A stretch of 64,000 bases of DNA from Phlebotomus papatasi (GCF_024763615.1 NC_077222.1:10230001-10294000), one strand, 5' to 3'. Numbered from the stretch's first letter, positions 1 through 13,273 are shown. A program made the numbers and translations. Notes: generated by a model not told the origin, from the letters alone.

Positions 1-134
1 CACAAATTACACATTTGGACTCTCACCAGCGACAATTAATGTGAATCATATTAAAATTTTAATGTGCAAGTGTGATAACACTGTTACACATTTTCAGATT
101 ACACATTTTGTTGAAATACATAATTTGTGTAACT

Positions 135-183
135 TTACAAGAATAATCGTGTTAAAAAAGCAAACCAACGATTATTCTTGTAA
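135..183 (+). repeat. 16-bp perfect inverted repeat
   Basis: TTACAAGAATAATCGT (135-150) and its exact complement (168-183) with a 17-base loop. Possibly one end or core of a small MITE. No gene in the first 480 bases. Confidence 0.6.
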
Positions 184-499
184 TTTTTTTACTGTGTACG
201 GAAATAAAGTTTACAATTTTTAGGCCAACATCCAACTACTTGAAAAATATATGAAAATTAATACAAACGTCTTCGCTTTATGGTGAATAGGGAAACTAAT
301 GTGGCATGATACAGCCTTAACACTATAAGTACTTATTTCAGGCCTTTATAAAAGCTCTTAAGTAAGTTGTTATTATTAAGCATATGAAAAATATTTCACG
401 AAGTACTTAATTAAGAACTTTCGACTAATCACTTTCTAGGTAGTTACCCGAATGCCAGTTATCAGTTTAATTTTTGTAAGAATAATTATAAAATCGACA

Positions 500-920
500 G
501 TGGCGCTATAATCGCAAGAACATAACCTCAAAGCTAGCAATGTTTTATTTCATTTTATCGTTTGATTAGCTAACATTTTCTCAATTTCTCTTCTATTTAC
601 AAATGGCTTGGGCATTAAAGGATATTTCCAAAAGTATTTTGATTGTTACAGATTGACTTTTGCTACGCTGAAATGCATTACAAATTCAGGACATAACCTC
701 AAAGTCGATAATTTTTCCTATTTGTCACAAAAATTGACAGTTTTATTCCTTGGTAAAATTAAAGCTGTATTGCAATGCAACAATTCTTTAATATTAAAAT
801 ATCCCATATTTAGCGATTGTGATTTATTTAGGGTATTGGATAATTACCACTACCAGCGCTAGAGTAGCCGGATAAGTCTTTAGTACATAGCAAGTACATA
901 ACCTTAAAGCGTATAATCTG
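500..920 (+). repeat. Three diverged repeats with 'acataacctcaaag'
   Basis: The word occurs at about 521, 691 and 893 (last one with one change), each followed by AT-rich sequence with 'ataat'. Spacing 170-200 bases suggests an old tandem array. Confidence 0.4.
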
Positions 921-959
921 GATTCCGATTCAGATGGAAATAAATGTTTTAATGGTTTT

Positions 960-2672
960 ACTACGTAATAATTCTACTTTTAGTGGGCATAAATACATTT
1001 GCAAAGTGATTTTTAGGAACACCCCTGCTTGGTGTTAAGTTTATGCACAACCATAAACATTTGTCACCCAAAATACCGCTTTAAAGCACTGTTTGGTGTT
1101 TATTAAAATCACTTTGTGCTTTTGGAACGAATCCAACAATCCTGTGAATGAAATATTAAACAAAGAATTTATCAATTTAATTTTTTCGCCTTTAGAAGAA
1201 AAAAAATAGAAAAAAGAGATTATAAATCACTTTAAAATTAGATGGATAAAAATCACAAATGCCACCACTTGACAATGTAAATCAATTCAATGGTTAAGGA
1301 AATACCTTGCTGAGCATACATCCCACACAATTCAATTGATTTTATGGTTATCCTCAAAAATCTCAACGTTTATCCACATTTGTATAACAGTGGATCCCAA
1401 ATACAGATTTCTTTCCGTTCAACAGAAAAACGTTAAATTTATATTCCGACTCTTTGGAAAATCACACAAGACGAGAGATTTATAGCAAGACTGGATGTTA
1501 TTCACCATTGGGAACTTTCTCAAACATTCACTAGAGATTTGCCCGTGGGAATAATTTATTTTATTGCAAAATTCTCGGCGAATAATATGGGAATGATGCT
1601 CCAAAGAAAGGATTTCTATTCTTCTTGAGCGGAAAGCCAGAGTTCTTCGAGTCCTCTCAAAAAGGAAAGAGGGGGCATCGCTTTTGATAAACGCTTTCTA
1701 AGCGATTAAAAATAAAAGATCCCACAAAATTTTCGTTTTTTTCAACATTACAAAAAAAAATGTATAAAATTCCCCGAGCTATGAATAATTTCTGCAATGT
1801 TTCATCCCCATCAATTTACGCAACCACCAACATTTTGCGAGGCTTTTATCAACACCCCAAAAACACCAAACCACGGATGATGCGAATAAGATTCACCTCC
1901 TTACATCCTTTATTTATGACATTGTATACACACCCGGTACTTTTTGTAATGATATGACGTCAAAAAAGATAAAAAAAAATAAAAATTTCCTCTTGTATCA
2001 ACCAAACGAATGACTTATTTAGGGTGGAGGACCTGCTTTAACCACTTTGAACAAAAAAACTTAGATTGATAACAGCTTTTGTACATATTTTTCGTAGAAT
2101 TAAGTTCACAATTTGCATTAAAATGCCCAGCAGAAGAAACAGCTGTTGATGTATTTAAATAGAGTTTTCTTTATTTTAAAATAAATTGTTTAAATAATAT
2201 TTTCCATAACCATTAGAAATATTTCGCTTTTAGGTTCATTTAAACGAGGACATTTTCATTCGATTTCTCTTTTTTCAAAATATTCCTAGACTCTTTACTT
2301 TAGCGGGGACACACTTGAAAAGATTCTAGGAGTCAATTGGAAGAATTTATTTAAGGCACGAATCCAGGGGCCTATCGACAATTCATTTTTCCATACGTTT
2401 TTGCATAGAGGCACTGAAGACTATTGGAAAGTTTTTTCCTAAAGAGAATTGACTTATCAGTCTGATATATTTCGAAATCGTGCATAAAAAATTATCGAAA
2501 AATATATATTTCATAATGTTCGCCGAAATAATACAAGAACTATGAGTAAATTTGTTTAGATCGCAGTGCAATATATGCAAAATTTTTACAAGGAAAACTG
2601 AAAACTAGCTTCACTTTTTATTAGGCTTGATGGGCCCCTGAACGAACCACTAAAGTAGATTTTCTAAAGAGT
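960..2672. other. AT-rich DNA without recognised features
   Basis: Only short, low-complexity open frames. No repeat arms or splice-flanked coding patch seen. Confidence 0.5.
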
Positions 2673-2965
2673 AGTGTAAGGGCTCATAATTTTGCCCAGT
2701 TTCTTATTTTGGACACTTTGAGGATAAAATTGGACACTAAAAATAAATTGATTAAAATTATGGATTTTTATTCCAATATTTGATGAATAATGAATTCTAT
2801 CTAAATATTTGTTCTTTTTGGAAGACTTTAACCCTAAATACGTTAAATTTTGTTTTGAAATTATGTTTACTTCAGTCTTATTTAGCTTTGGTGAAGTACT
2901 AACAATGTTTGTTCACCTTTTTTGAGAGATATTATTGAATATTCATTAAATATTTCAATTGCGAT
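2673..2965 (+). mobile_element. TIR element, family A, truncated copy
   Basis: Begins with the family A end (gtgtaagggctcataatttt) and follows the 50.9 kb copy through 'gtgaagtactaacaat' to 'gaatattcatt'. The right part and right end are absent. Confidence 0.7.
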
Positions 2966-3075
2966 CTATGCTACGTTTCTGGAGCGAGCTGACGGAGAAT
3001 CACCAGGACTAAAGGAAGTTAGAGCGAGAGACCCAGTCTCTTTAAGGGACGTTGGAGCCACCTTAGTAAAGCAAA
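2964..3075 (+). CDS. Possible internal exon, unidentified
   Basis: From about 2964 one plus frame reads IYATFLERADGESPGLKEV then RARDPVSLRDVGATLVKQ, ending at the strong donor GTAAGTA (3076). Its base composition and lack of low complexity set it apart from the surrounding AT-rich DNA, and SLRDVGATLVKQ could be part of a helix-turn-helix. The acceptor is not obvious; the patch begins exactly where homology to the TIR element at 2675-2965 stops, so it may instead be transposon-derived. Unidentified. Confidence 0.25.
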
Positions 3076-3539
3076 GTAAGTACTATAGCAATTGACTTAA
3101 CATGTCTTGAAAAATTACTTCAATTGCTTGTTGTTTAGAAAACCCCGAATTTTCAGAATAGGGCTAAACTTCTAGTCTGGCGACCATGATCCATCCTAAT
3201 GAAGGAGCTTAATTAACAACAAAACCCAGCCTTCTGTTGTCCTGAACACCCCTCTTTCATCAAGATATTTGTGGTTGTCACACTGTATGATATACTGCAT
3301 ATTCGGACCCAGCTTTTGATGAGTTGAAAGCCTTGTTTACCCAGACTTTACGGAAAATAACCTTAATCCCGTTAGGAAAGCGGATACTACTTGAGAAGTC
3401 GGTCCTTTTATCCGGAGGTTAGCACCATAACCCATGAATGAGTTTATCCTAATACAAGCTTCAAATAAAATATGGGCTTCACACCTAATGCCCTTCACTG
3501 AGAGTGAGAGAAATCCGAAAAAGTTAAAATAACATTCCG
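3076..3539. other. No recognised feature
   Basis: A minus-strand frame of 78 codons (3573-3337) crosses this stretch; I see no motif in it. Confidence 0.4.
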
Positions 3540-3760
3540 GAAATGTTAATTTTACCCTGCAGTATTGATCCAAAATCGGTGTAAATATTACCCTTTTCAG
3601 GTGTATTAGGGGTTAAAATTACCCTTTTTCATGTTAATTTTACCCTTAATAAGGTGTAAAATTAACATTAAAAATGTTGATATATTTTTACACCTAAAAA
3701 TTGTTAAAGTTATGAGGAAAAAAAGTCAATCGCACCCTTTTTTTTTCTCAGTGTAGACAC
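3540..3760 (+). repeat. AT-rich repeat of 'taaaattaaccctttt' words
   Basis: 'attaccctttt' and 'gtgtaaaattaac' words repeat in both orientations, so the region can pair with itself. No gene. Confidence 0.5.
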
Positions 3761-4302
3761 ATTTACGATTTAACCCATTCAGTCAAAGTACCAGAAATAC
3801 TTGAGATAGAATGTTCATATTTTAGGATTAGTATCCTACAGATTAATAGATGATTTTTTTGAAAAGAAATTTTTTTATCCATTATGGCGGTGCGGGGAGC
3901 CGCCCTCAAACAGACATCTTAACGGTCACTGAATTTAAATTCTGTACATTAATTCATTACAAACTCTATTGATTTAGATAGAAAAACTATCCAGGAAAAC
4001 AAATTGGCAACCAGAATTCAAATCAGGAAAGAGGATGAAGGTCAATTTTAACAAATTTGATGCAATGTCGAATTTTCCGTCCGCCATTTTGAGCAAAAAT
4101 TTTGCATGACTTTACGCGAAGCGAGAAAAGAACAACAAAATGTATTCCCATCTCTGTCGGGCTATTTTTTTCAAGTAACTGAAGGACCAAAATAACTAAA
4201 AATCCATTCCCGGCAGAAATTCGAATATCAATTGCCCTGGAATAAATAATCTAAAATCACTCAATTTGCGTATGATGTATAATACCATGGTAAGGAATGG
4301 GT
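3761..4302. other. No recognised feature
   Basis: AT-rich with scattered stops. Contains 'gaaccagaattcaaatcagg'-type unique sequence only. Confidence 0.4.
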
Positions 4303-4390
4303 TAAGCCGAGAGACGACTTAGTGTAAAATGATGGAAATGCACTTTAACCATTATTTATAATTTAATTACGGTAAGCCGTCTCTCGGCTA
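4303..4390 (+). mobile_element. 88-bp MITE, family C, copy 1
   Basis: TAAGCCGAGAGACGACTTAG at the left and the inverted arm at the right (…CCGTCTCTCGGCTA), AT-rich loop with 'tttaaccattattt'. Confidence 0.8.
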
Positions 4391-4399
4391 ATCCTCAAG

Positions 4400-4990
4400 T
4401 CTATCAAGACCCTAATACGGGCTTCAGACCTATGGCTTAGCCATCTAGCTTAACTCTTCTAATTCCTTATCAAGCACGATTTTTTAAGAAATTGTTGTTT
4501 AGAATTGGATATTAAGGGCAAATTATGCATTAGATTTTCAAGAATCATTGAAATTGATTACTATTTAGATTTTTGAAACCTTCGGGAACTAGACTAAACC
4601 CTCAGTCTGAAGCCGGTCTAAGACAATATAGCTTAACCTATCTATTTCTTATCAGTCAAGATTTATTCCAAAATTTTGATTCAAGTTTGGATTATTAAGG
4701 ACAAATAATAATCTATTACATTTTAAAAATCCAAAAAATGACTATTATTTAGGATTATGATACCTTCGGGCCATAATCCTATGGCTTTCGGGCTTCATCT
4801 CTAACCTGAAGAGCGTTTAAGGCCTTGACGTATGGGTCAACTTCTGTAATTTCTTATTAATTAGTTAGTGGTACTAAAATTGTTTGCTATTTAGGATTCT
4901 AAAATCTTTAGGAACTGGGCTAGACTTCCTACAGACCGCTTATGTATCTTTAATATTCCTGGTTCAACCCTTGGTCTCTTCCTCTCTCTC
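4400..4990 (+). repeat. Degenerate tandem repeat, ~200-bp units
   Basis: Three diverged units, each with 'gcttaac', 'ttcttatcaa', 'ttagaattggatattaaggg' and 'gggaactgggctaga'-like words. A further single unit lies at 35640-35880. Confidence 0.6.
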
Positions 4991-5084
4991 TGAAACCATA
5001 AAGAGTTCCATTAATTACAATTAAAAAAAATTTTTAAACTCTTGGCTCTATGTGGCAGGTATTTTGCTTTTTGGGTGAAATTTC

Positions 5085-5309
5085 TTATAGGAATTCCCCT
5101 GCGAACCGGATTGTTAAAGTATCTGACGATAAGATGGGAACTGGCTTAAAGAAATATTCCCTAGAAAAGGTATGCAAGCCGTTATGAGGAGACCTGAGCC
5201 TCGAGGCAGACCTAGGACAAAGTGGCTGAATCAAATTCAGGATGTTGTCTTGGAGCGCCTTGAGATCGACCACGAAACAAACATCTTCCTGAAGATATTA
5301 ACATCTTAA
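5085..5309 (+). pseudogene. C-terminal fragment of a non-LTR retrotransposon ORF
   Basis: A short plus-strand frame ending at TAA 5307-5309 reads VMRRPEPRGRPRTKWLNQIQ followed by DVVLERLEID. The pattern RPRGRPRTKWLxQIxxD is the usual C-terminal end of reverse transcriptase ORFs in several LINE clades. The frame is open from about 5172; upstream of it stops appear, so only the last ~45 residues survive. No reverse transcriptase catalytic motif is present. Clade cannot be set from this piece. Confidence 0.6.
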
Positions 5310-6089
5310 CGATATTAATTAAACATCTTAGTCTAAAATGGCTTGTAAATCAAAGCGCAGTTATTTATATCTAACTTTAAGACAAAAAAATGCCGGATTT
5401 AATCGATGAATTTTAGTCAGTTGTCCAAAGGGCTTCTTCTACCCTATATTCCCTTTTTTATTTCTTCACCCGCTCAGTGGGATTATTGTTTTCCTCCCCA
5501 ATGTCATCTTCAATGTTTTCAATTCAACAATGGACTGTTACCACTGTTACATACCAAGTTCTCGTAAAAATCTACCCATTATCCCCGAGCTTCCCATCTC
5601 ATTCGGTGTTACCACAGTATTTTATGAGTTTCTCGCTAAAAACAGCAGAAAAAAATCCACTCTTGGAACAAAAATCTCACTCTCAGACTCCACTGCTTAT
5701 GATTATTGCACAAAACACCCGCCAATGTTCTCGAGATATCCCCTGAAGACATAATTGAGAAGGTTTCAACACAACAACACTTGCAGAAAAGAAAATCAAT
5801 GACCATGAATGTTTGAGAAGAAATTTTTGAGGTATCCTCCGGGAGCTTTCTTGGGTCTTCAGGGCCATATGAGACCATTGAGATTAAAGTTTCGTGTGCA
5901 TCTTTGGACGAAAAAGTCGATGCATTATGCAGGATAATATGGATGAGAAACTTTCAGTGAGACTTTTTGAATAAATGAAAAACCCAATGAAGTTTTTGGT
6001 GAGAAAATTTGATTTTGAGCATTTCATTGGATGGCATGGCAAAAGTAAGGAACAGTTGCTGAATGAGTAGAAATGACACTTTTAAGAAT
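5310..6089. other. No recognised feature
   Basis: Overlapping frames of 60-89 codons on both strands near 5477-5878 shadow each other and none has a recognisable motif. Confidence 0.4.
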
Positions 6090-7330
6090 TAGGAATTTCG
6101 GTTTTCAGGATTTTGGCTTTCAGGATTTTGGAACACTCGGGATTTTGAATTTTTAGGCTTTCCTCCTATACTTAGGATTTCGAATTTCGGGATTTATATG
6201 TTCAAAGTTTTGGTTTACGGGATTTTGATCCTTTCGGAATTTGTCATTTGGGATTTCAGCTTTTCGGGATTTCGTCCCATCTAAGAATTTGAGTTTCGGT
6301 TTTTGTCATTGGGGATTTTGGCCTTTCAGGATTTTGACAGATTTGGGATTATTGTAATGTTCGAAATTCTAGATATCGGAATTTTAGATTTGTAGGCTTT
6401 CGTCCTATTTAGGATTTCGGATTTTGGGATTTAGATGTTCGATGCTTTGGTTTTCGGGATTTTGATCCTGTCGAGATTTTGACATTTGGGATTTCAGCCT
6501 TTCGAAATTTCATCCCACTTAAGAATTTGGGTTTCGGTTTTTGGCGTTAGGGATTTTGGTTTTTCGGGATTTTAACAGATTTGGAATAATTATAACGTTC
6601 GAAATTTTGGATTCTTAGGCTCTCGTCCTACTCAAGATTTCGTACTTCGGGATTTAGGTATACGAAGTTTTGGTTTTCGTGATTTTGAACCTTTCGGGAT
6701 TTTTATATTTGGGATTTTAGCTTTTCCGGATTTCGTCCCATTTATGAATTTGGGTTTCGGTTTTTGGCATTTGGGCCTTTCGGACACAATGGCCTTTCGG
6801 GATTTTGACAGATTTGGGATTATTATAACGTTCGAAATTTTGGATTTCGGAATTTTTGATTTTTAGGCTCTCGTCCTATTTAAGATTTTGGGATTTAGAT
6901 GTTCAAAGTTTTGGTTTCCGGGATTTTGAACCTTTCGGGATTTTGACATTTGGGATTTTAGCTTTTCGGGATTTCTTCCCATTTAGGAATTTGAGTTTTT
7001 GGCGTTAAGGCGTTGGCAGTTTTTGGCGTTAAGGATTTTGACTTTTCGGGATTTTGACCCATTTGGGATATGACAAATGACATTCGAAAATTTATATTTC
7101 GGGATTTTGGCTACTCGGAATTTCAATCCATTTAGGAGTTTGGATTTCGAGATTTTGACTTTTCGGGATTTCATCAAAACTTGGGATTTTAATGTTCAGG
7201 ACTTTGACATTCGGTATATTGACCCATCCAGGATTTCGGATCATTCGAGATTTTTGCCTTTTAGGATTTTGACCCATTTACGAATTTCAATTTCGTTATT
7301 TTGGCTTTCCCGAAATAGATCCCAATATTC
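6090..7330 (+). repeat. Minisatellite of 'ttcgggattttg' words with ~240-bp higher order
   Basis: About 1.2 kb of near-repeats of a ~17-base word. A longer unit beginning 'ttcgaaatt' starts at 6360, 6598, 6831 and 7083, giving periods of 238, 233 and 252 bases. Frames on both strands across it are low-complexity and not genes. The same words occur singly at 40.2 and 44.2-44.4 kb. Confidence 0.9.
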
Positions 7331-9399
7331 CCGTCACATTACTAGATCCCTTTAAAATAACTGAGTAACTCCTTTCAAAGCTTCTTGCAATGGTTTTTTT
7401 TTAAATAAATTTTTGTATTCTTAAGCGAATTTTTATTTTGAAAATCGAAATTCAGTTTGAATTTCTCGAACATCAGCGACACTTTATGCAAACAGAAAGT
7501 TATTTGCCTTATATCAGAGACATTTTTAAAGAATTAAATTCCGGCTTATGTATGTTCCGTATATTTGCTTAATCAATCCAAATTTCCATAGTGATTAAAT
7601 TATCTTAATTATCCGCCTAAAATATCTCAAGTGTTGCTCATTGACCTTCTTCCAAAATAAGTGAACAAACAATTTTAGAACTCATCATTTACAATTTGTA
7701 ATGCCCTTCTGGCGAGTTGCTAGGGCTTCTTTAAAATTAAAAAGAGCACCCATCGTGACGAAGGTAAAAGTCTAACTCAATGAAAGCCCTCAATGAATTC
7801 ATTATATGCCTTCTTTTTTTCCAGGCTTATTAATTTTCTGAACTAAGTGAATTAATGAAGGTGAAAAACAAGATACTTGAAGGTGTAAACATGCAAAAGT
7901 ATGTGAAATGTGAGGAAATATTGAAATTTTCTTGGGATGAACATAACAACAGGAACATAGCTTGTATCTTTGGGGATATTCCCTGCAGAGATATTCTGTT
8001 CACAAGAGGAAGACATCAATGGAGTGGAAAAAGGGGATACAGGAGGGACACCTCATAATTGTTAGTGTGCAGTGTCATGAGTATCAACGCTCTAACGATG
8101 TTTCCTATGCTAGTCACACACTTGAGACTTGTTACCAGCTTTACAAGAATATTAAATATTTATTTTCGTTACATTGCACTTCACAAGAATGGGATATAGA
8201 GATGTTGTGAGGAGTAGGAGTTTAGTGAACAACAACCTCTTACAAGGTTTTCGCAATGTTACAGAGTATTTGTTCTTGGGAAGTTTTAAGTATTTCAACT
8301 ATCAGGATTTTCGCGAAATAAATTTAATTACAAGTCTCAAAGATACATCTAAAAGTTACTACAAATTATCCCTACTAACATTCAAATTCGAACAATCTGT
8401 ATTGGACTAATGCTTTTAATCTCATCTTACTATCTCCTCAACACTCAACAAATACGATGAGCTCCAACAAGTTTGTTTATGGCTTAAACTCTTGAGGTTC
8501 CCCACAGCAAACTTTCCTCAAGATGATTTAGAATTTGCTGGAGAAATTCCTCCTCAGATAAATTTTGCATCATTGAGTGTGTTGTGGTGTATTTCAGTAC
8601 CACCTAATTAAATTAATGGTTTTCCTTCAAAGGTATCCAGTCAATTTATGGGATATCATCCTGTTTGACAAATATCCCACGTGGATTGAATGCCACTCCA
8701 AGTGATCCATCTCATGATATTCCCACAGATTTCCCAGCACAATAACACTTTCTTATCGATGACACAACCATTTCACTCGTGGCCTCCGTGGCCTTTAAAT
8801 GCACTGCTGCAAATTGGAAAAGAAATCTTTGGAAATTATTTTTTTTTATTATTTTACAATTAAGTTACTGTTTTTAGTTGATTTATTTCGATGTTTGATA
8901 ACTTTGATAACATAATAAGAAAAAAATATTCTAATTTTTTTTTTAAATTTTTAAACTGGGAATTGATCAAAATCAGGGGAGTGACATTAGCTCTTAAAAA
9001 TGCGACCAGTTTTAGTGTAATTTTTTTCCTGTTTTCGTACACATATCACGAGATATCTTCAAAGCAACGTAGGTTGCCAATTTGGTGTTTTTGGTTGCCT
9101 ATTCCATATTAAATTGGCTTTTATCTTATAATTGTGTTATTTGCTAATTCATTCTACAATGACAGAAAACAGCTAATAAACTCAAAAGTTTTTTCGGCGC
9201 GCTAGAAGCATATGGGAAACATAGGAAATGTCATGCCCCTGATCAAAATAGAACAATTCAAGGAAACTAAGCCACGCCCCTTAAAGCTTTTCAAGATTTT
9301 AGTCCCATTACGTTTCCTGGTTATCTATGTAGAGCTTGAAAAATTTAACTTTTCAAAGCTCTACTCAGTTAGAGATCCTGAGAAGACTATAATATTTAA
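7331..9399. other. AT-rich unique DNA
   Basis: Three short plus frames (7855-8410) have no motif, no plausible splice links and AT-driven composition. I see no transposon ends. Confidence 0.45.
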
Positions 9400-9545
9400 T
9401 AGGGGGAGGTGAGGCTACACCGGTATACGATTTTTTCGCGCATTTCTGACGGAAACTGAGCTTTAATGTAATGTAATTTATGCCTAGTTTACTTTAGAAA
9501 TATACAATGCTGACCCACTGCTCAAGGTAGCCCCACATCCCCCTA
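9400..9545 (+). mobile_element. 146-bp MITE with TAGGGGG ends
   Basis: TAGGGGGAGGTGAGGCTAC at the left returns inverted as GTAGCCCCACATCCCCCTA at the right, 17 of 19 positions paired. AT-rich core without a gene. Confidence 0.7.
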
Positions 9546-10074
9546 AGAGTTATTAGCATTTTTAGCAGAATATTACAGTATTAGGTTAGTTATTTCTTTG
9601 CGATACCACGCCTACAAGTACAATTTACTATTTTAAACACAACACTAATTTTTATCCATTATCCAGAAAAATTCCTTGAAACGCAGAATTAGAAAAAGAA
9701 TTATTAGAATATTCCATTAGATTCATATACGTAATTTTAACTTCTTATGGACAACTTTTCTAGGGGGTGTGGCTTATTATCGGGGGTCATCGAAAATTTG
9801 TAGTCAGTAGCTTCAACCGCTTAAGCTCTAGATTCTAGAACGGTGAGAAGCTTAGTGACAAGTCAAAAAGAAAAGCTTTGAGTTGGAGCAGTAAATTGAA
9901 AAATTATGAAGCTATGCACCACTTTCGATAATAATGATTTCGATAAAATATCGAGTCAGTTATCCATTAAAATATTTTGTGGACGATTTTGATGTTTTCA
10001 CTGATCATTAGATTGTCTCTTTATGAATTTCTTATTTTCTGTTACTGATTTGAAAGAGTTACAAATAGTACAAA
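9546..10074. other. No recognised feature
   Basis: AT-rich spacer between the 146-bp MITE and the family A element. Confidence 0.4.
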
Positions 10075-11116
10075 TAGGGGAAGTGTTCATATTTTTGGAC
10101 AGGGTGCTTATAAGCATCAATTTCCTAAATTTGAAGTGCAATATTTGCAATACAATACAAATTGAAGCTTTTGGTAGTCTCTCTTTAGAAATGTTGTTAA
10201 GACACTTGACAAGCTTTTAATAAAATTAATCTTAGTACGTATAAATGTGAATATAAATATAGAAAGGAATTTAACTGCAATTTTGAACACCCTGCTTGTA
10301 ATTTTGGACAACTAATTCACTTCATTAAGATGACCATTGTTCTCGATTTCAAGAACCTTTCTTACCAAGTCCTCTTCCTGTTTATGAGAAGGAATCGTAG
10401 AACGTCACAAGGAGCCCAGAAAATTTCCATATTATTCAATATAGTGAGTTAACTTCGTTACTCCAAGTACGCGCTATTTCGCGCATTCTCTGGCCTTTCG
10501 CGGGACCTTTTTAAGGTTTTTTTTTACAACATATCGTTCGTCCAGATGATGCTCCTTGGTTTGTCTAGGCATTTATACAACCTAGTCTTCACAAAACCTA
10601 AACATTTACAATATTTCGAGAAAAAAAGATACCTGCTCAAAATAGCAAGCATCGCTTCACTGGTAAATCTCTTAGAAAATAGCCCATTTTTCACTCGAAA
10701 ACCGTAATTCACTACGCAAATTTCACTTCAGGTTAAATGAAAAAAGCATTATTAATATGTTTTTAAATATTCAATGAATTTTAATTGATATCACTTTAAA
10801 ATATCAAGAAAAAAATTGTAGTACTTCACCACAGCTGAATAACTCTGGAGTAATCACGAAGTTCTGTCATATTTCCCGTAAGAAACTGCTTATATTAAAG
10901 TTTTAACAAAGCAATTCTAACTCAAACAATAGCCAAAATTTAGCGAATTTAATATTTAAATGTTCCAAAAAGAGAACAAATATTTAGATAAAATATATTA
11001 CTCAATAAATATTTTAAGATAATTCCATAATTTTAATCAATTTACTCGTGGTGTCTAAAGTTACCCTCAAAGTGTCCAAAATTATAAGTCGTCCGAAATT
11101 ATAAGCACTTCCCCTA
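10075..11116 (+). mobile_element. TIR element, family A, 1.04 kb copy
   Basis: Ends are TAGGGGAAGTG (left) and CACTTCCCCTA (right), followed inward by 'tataattttggac'-like sequence in inverted order. The interior near 10740-10850 is the reverse complement of parts of 2675-2965 and 50906-51450, so this copy lies in opposite orientation to them. No intact transposase frame. Confidence 0.75.
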
Positions 11117-13036
11117 TAGATGTTTCATAGTGCACTCACGACGTAAAAATAACCTGAAAAGATTTTAGTCATTTCTTTGTAATCCATTAGTACTCATTCG
11201 CAAAGCTACTGTGAAATTCTTGTTACGTATCCTGTACACTTTTCTCAGAAGTAGACAATTTGGGAAAATGTATATATTTTTTAAAGCTTCTGTAATCTGT
11301 TATTATTTTTATTATTATTAATCGAGTCGCGTGGAGGTTCTTTCCTTGTTCCCTTCTAAGCTGAATACTACTTTTTTCGAATTTGAAACACATTAATATC
11401 TTCTTTTTAAATATGATTGGCTATACTAAAATTCAATTAGACTTCTCCTACTTCTCTCTTTGAAATATTTATTGATATACCCGAACCTTTAAGTGCTGAT
11501 AAAAATTGTTGGGACTAAGTAAAAATTCAAACAACGAAAGCTTTGACAGATTCTTAAGGTAGGGTCGAATGAACACCGACAGGGAACCCCTACTGCCACT
11601 TATGTTAAAATATTGAAATTTATTGAATGTATTTAAGTAATATGGCGTTTTTTCATTAATCTACGTTTTTCGATAAGGCTAAGTGTTAAAATTTCGTATT
11701 TCAAGTGGTACAGGGTAAGGTGTCAATAGGTCCTGACACGAGTTCTTAAAGTATCAATAGGTGTTCCTTTCACCCTAATAATAAGGTATATCTAAATCAA
11801 AATTTTTTGAAGTGCTAATTCTATCCCAATCCCCTTTCTATCAGTGTACCGAAGAATAAGGGATGAAAGACAATCAGCAGACGAAATTCAGCTCGAAAAG
11901 ATTGATGGTTCTTCAATGTAAAAGCACACACAACCAATAACGAGAAATCTCCGAAGAAGGCAGAAAAGTGGAAAAGACCAGAGAAAAAAGCAAGAAAGAG
12001 ATCCAACAAGTAGCATCTTTCCATTATAGATTTGAAAGATTATTTGCCATTTGGGAAAGGGAATGACAGGCTGAGAAAAATTCGACCCACTCAGAATTTA
12101 CATCAGGAAGCGTAAATTCGAGTTGATCTATATTTGTTGTGTCTTATGCTACGCGCGACAAATACTACGGTAGGGTATGATACTGGGGGGATTGGAGAGA
12201 GATGGTACAGCGGAAGAAAGGAAAAATCAATTTGCGTTTTGTTTGATGTCATTCGACAGAGAGATCGGATTTTTATTGACGAATAATCTGATAAATTGCC
12301 GACATTGGGGATGAAAGGGGCGGAAAAAAACTTGGAGAATGATGTGTCTACACAATCGCATTTGGAATCCATCATTTTCATGGACCCATGGCAAAAAGCA
12401 CGGAAATATTTGTGAGAGATGTCTTTCTTTCTTTTTTTTATTATTTATTCCTTACGACTACACTACAGACTGGAATGATCCTGATGATAACTTGAACATG
12501 ACTGACACAACAGGTTTATGATAATCTGTATTGAAATTTCTCGAGTTTCTTTATTTTGTTATAGGCCATATTTTGTTTCTGTTCTTTAAATAAATACAGT
12601 AGTGTTCTGCTATATCAATTTCAGCTATGTCAATATCCTAAAGCGTTCTCTTTCCTTGAATAGATAGTATTCCTCAATCCAAACAAGATCTGCCTTAAAA
12701 TAACTTTAGGCCACTCCCATTAAGGGTACTTTCAATGTTCATTGAAAGCTTTTTTCTTGAATGATCGCAATGTGGCGATGTGTGAACAAACAGACATATA
12801 TAATACCTAATTTGAGAGCCTATCCGATATTTATGTTCTGTGGCTACTTAAATAAACTATAATAATTTTAAACCACGCCCACTTTGGGACACCTTTCAAA
12901 TACTAAGTAGGCAGGGGTCGTTCTATAAAGACTTTGAAGAAATCCTTCTTTTTAATCCAATGTGAGAAGATACAAATGGGTTTGCTCATGGAATAATAAA
13001 CCACGCCCTTTTCCAACTCTTCTGAAACCAACACAT
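11117..13036. other. Mostly unique AT-rich DNA
   Basis: 'agggtaaggtgtcaataggt' (11714) faces 'ctattgacacc'-like sequence in inverse order near 11755-11785, a possible decayed short TIR pair. Minus frames at 11821-12024 and 12103-12381 show no motif. Confidence 0.4.
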
Positions 13037-13165
13037 CGTCGGTCTGTTGCATCGAGCGTTGTCGTATCTGCATTTCTTTTGTGTCAGCATTTCATACAAA
13101 AGGCGGTATCTGTACTGTGTATCTTCAATCAAATGCAGATACGACAACGGTCGATGCAACCGACA
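13037..13165 (+). mobile_element. 129-bp hairpin element
   Basis: Left arm CGTCGGTCTGTTGCATCGAG and onward to 'gtcgtatctgcattt', right arm its inverted partner from 13131. About 36 paired bases with two or three mismatches. Confidence 0.7.
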
Positions 13166-13273
13166 CAGTAAATTCTTGTTGGTATCTCTTCAATAAAACA
13201 TTGATTTTTATGCTCTAAGCCAAAAGTAAACATAGTACATCTGATGGCCAGAATTTAGTTAAAGAAAAATCAG

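Noticed and set aside
11705..11790. Short TIR pair 'agggtaaggtgtc' / 'tgttcctttcaccct'
   Set aside because: Only about ten bases pair with gaps; not enough to call an element.
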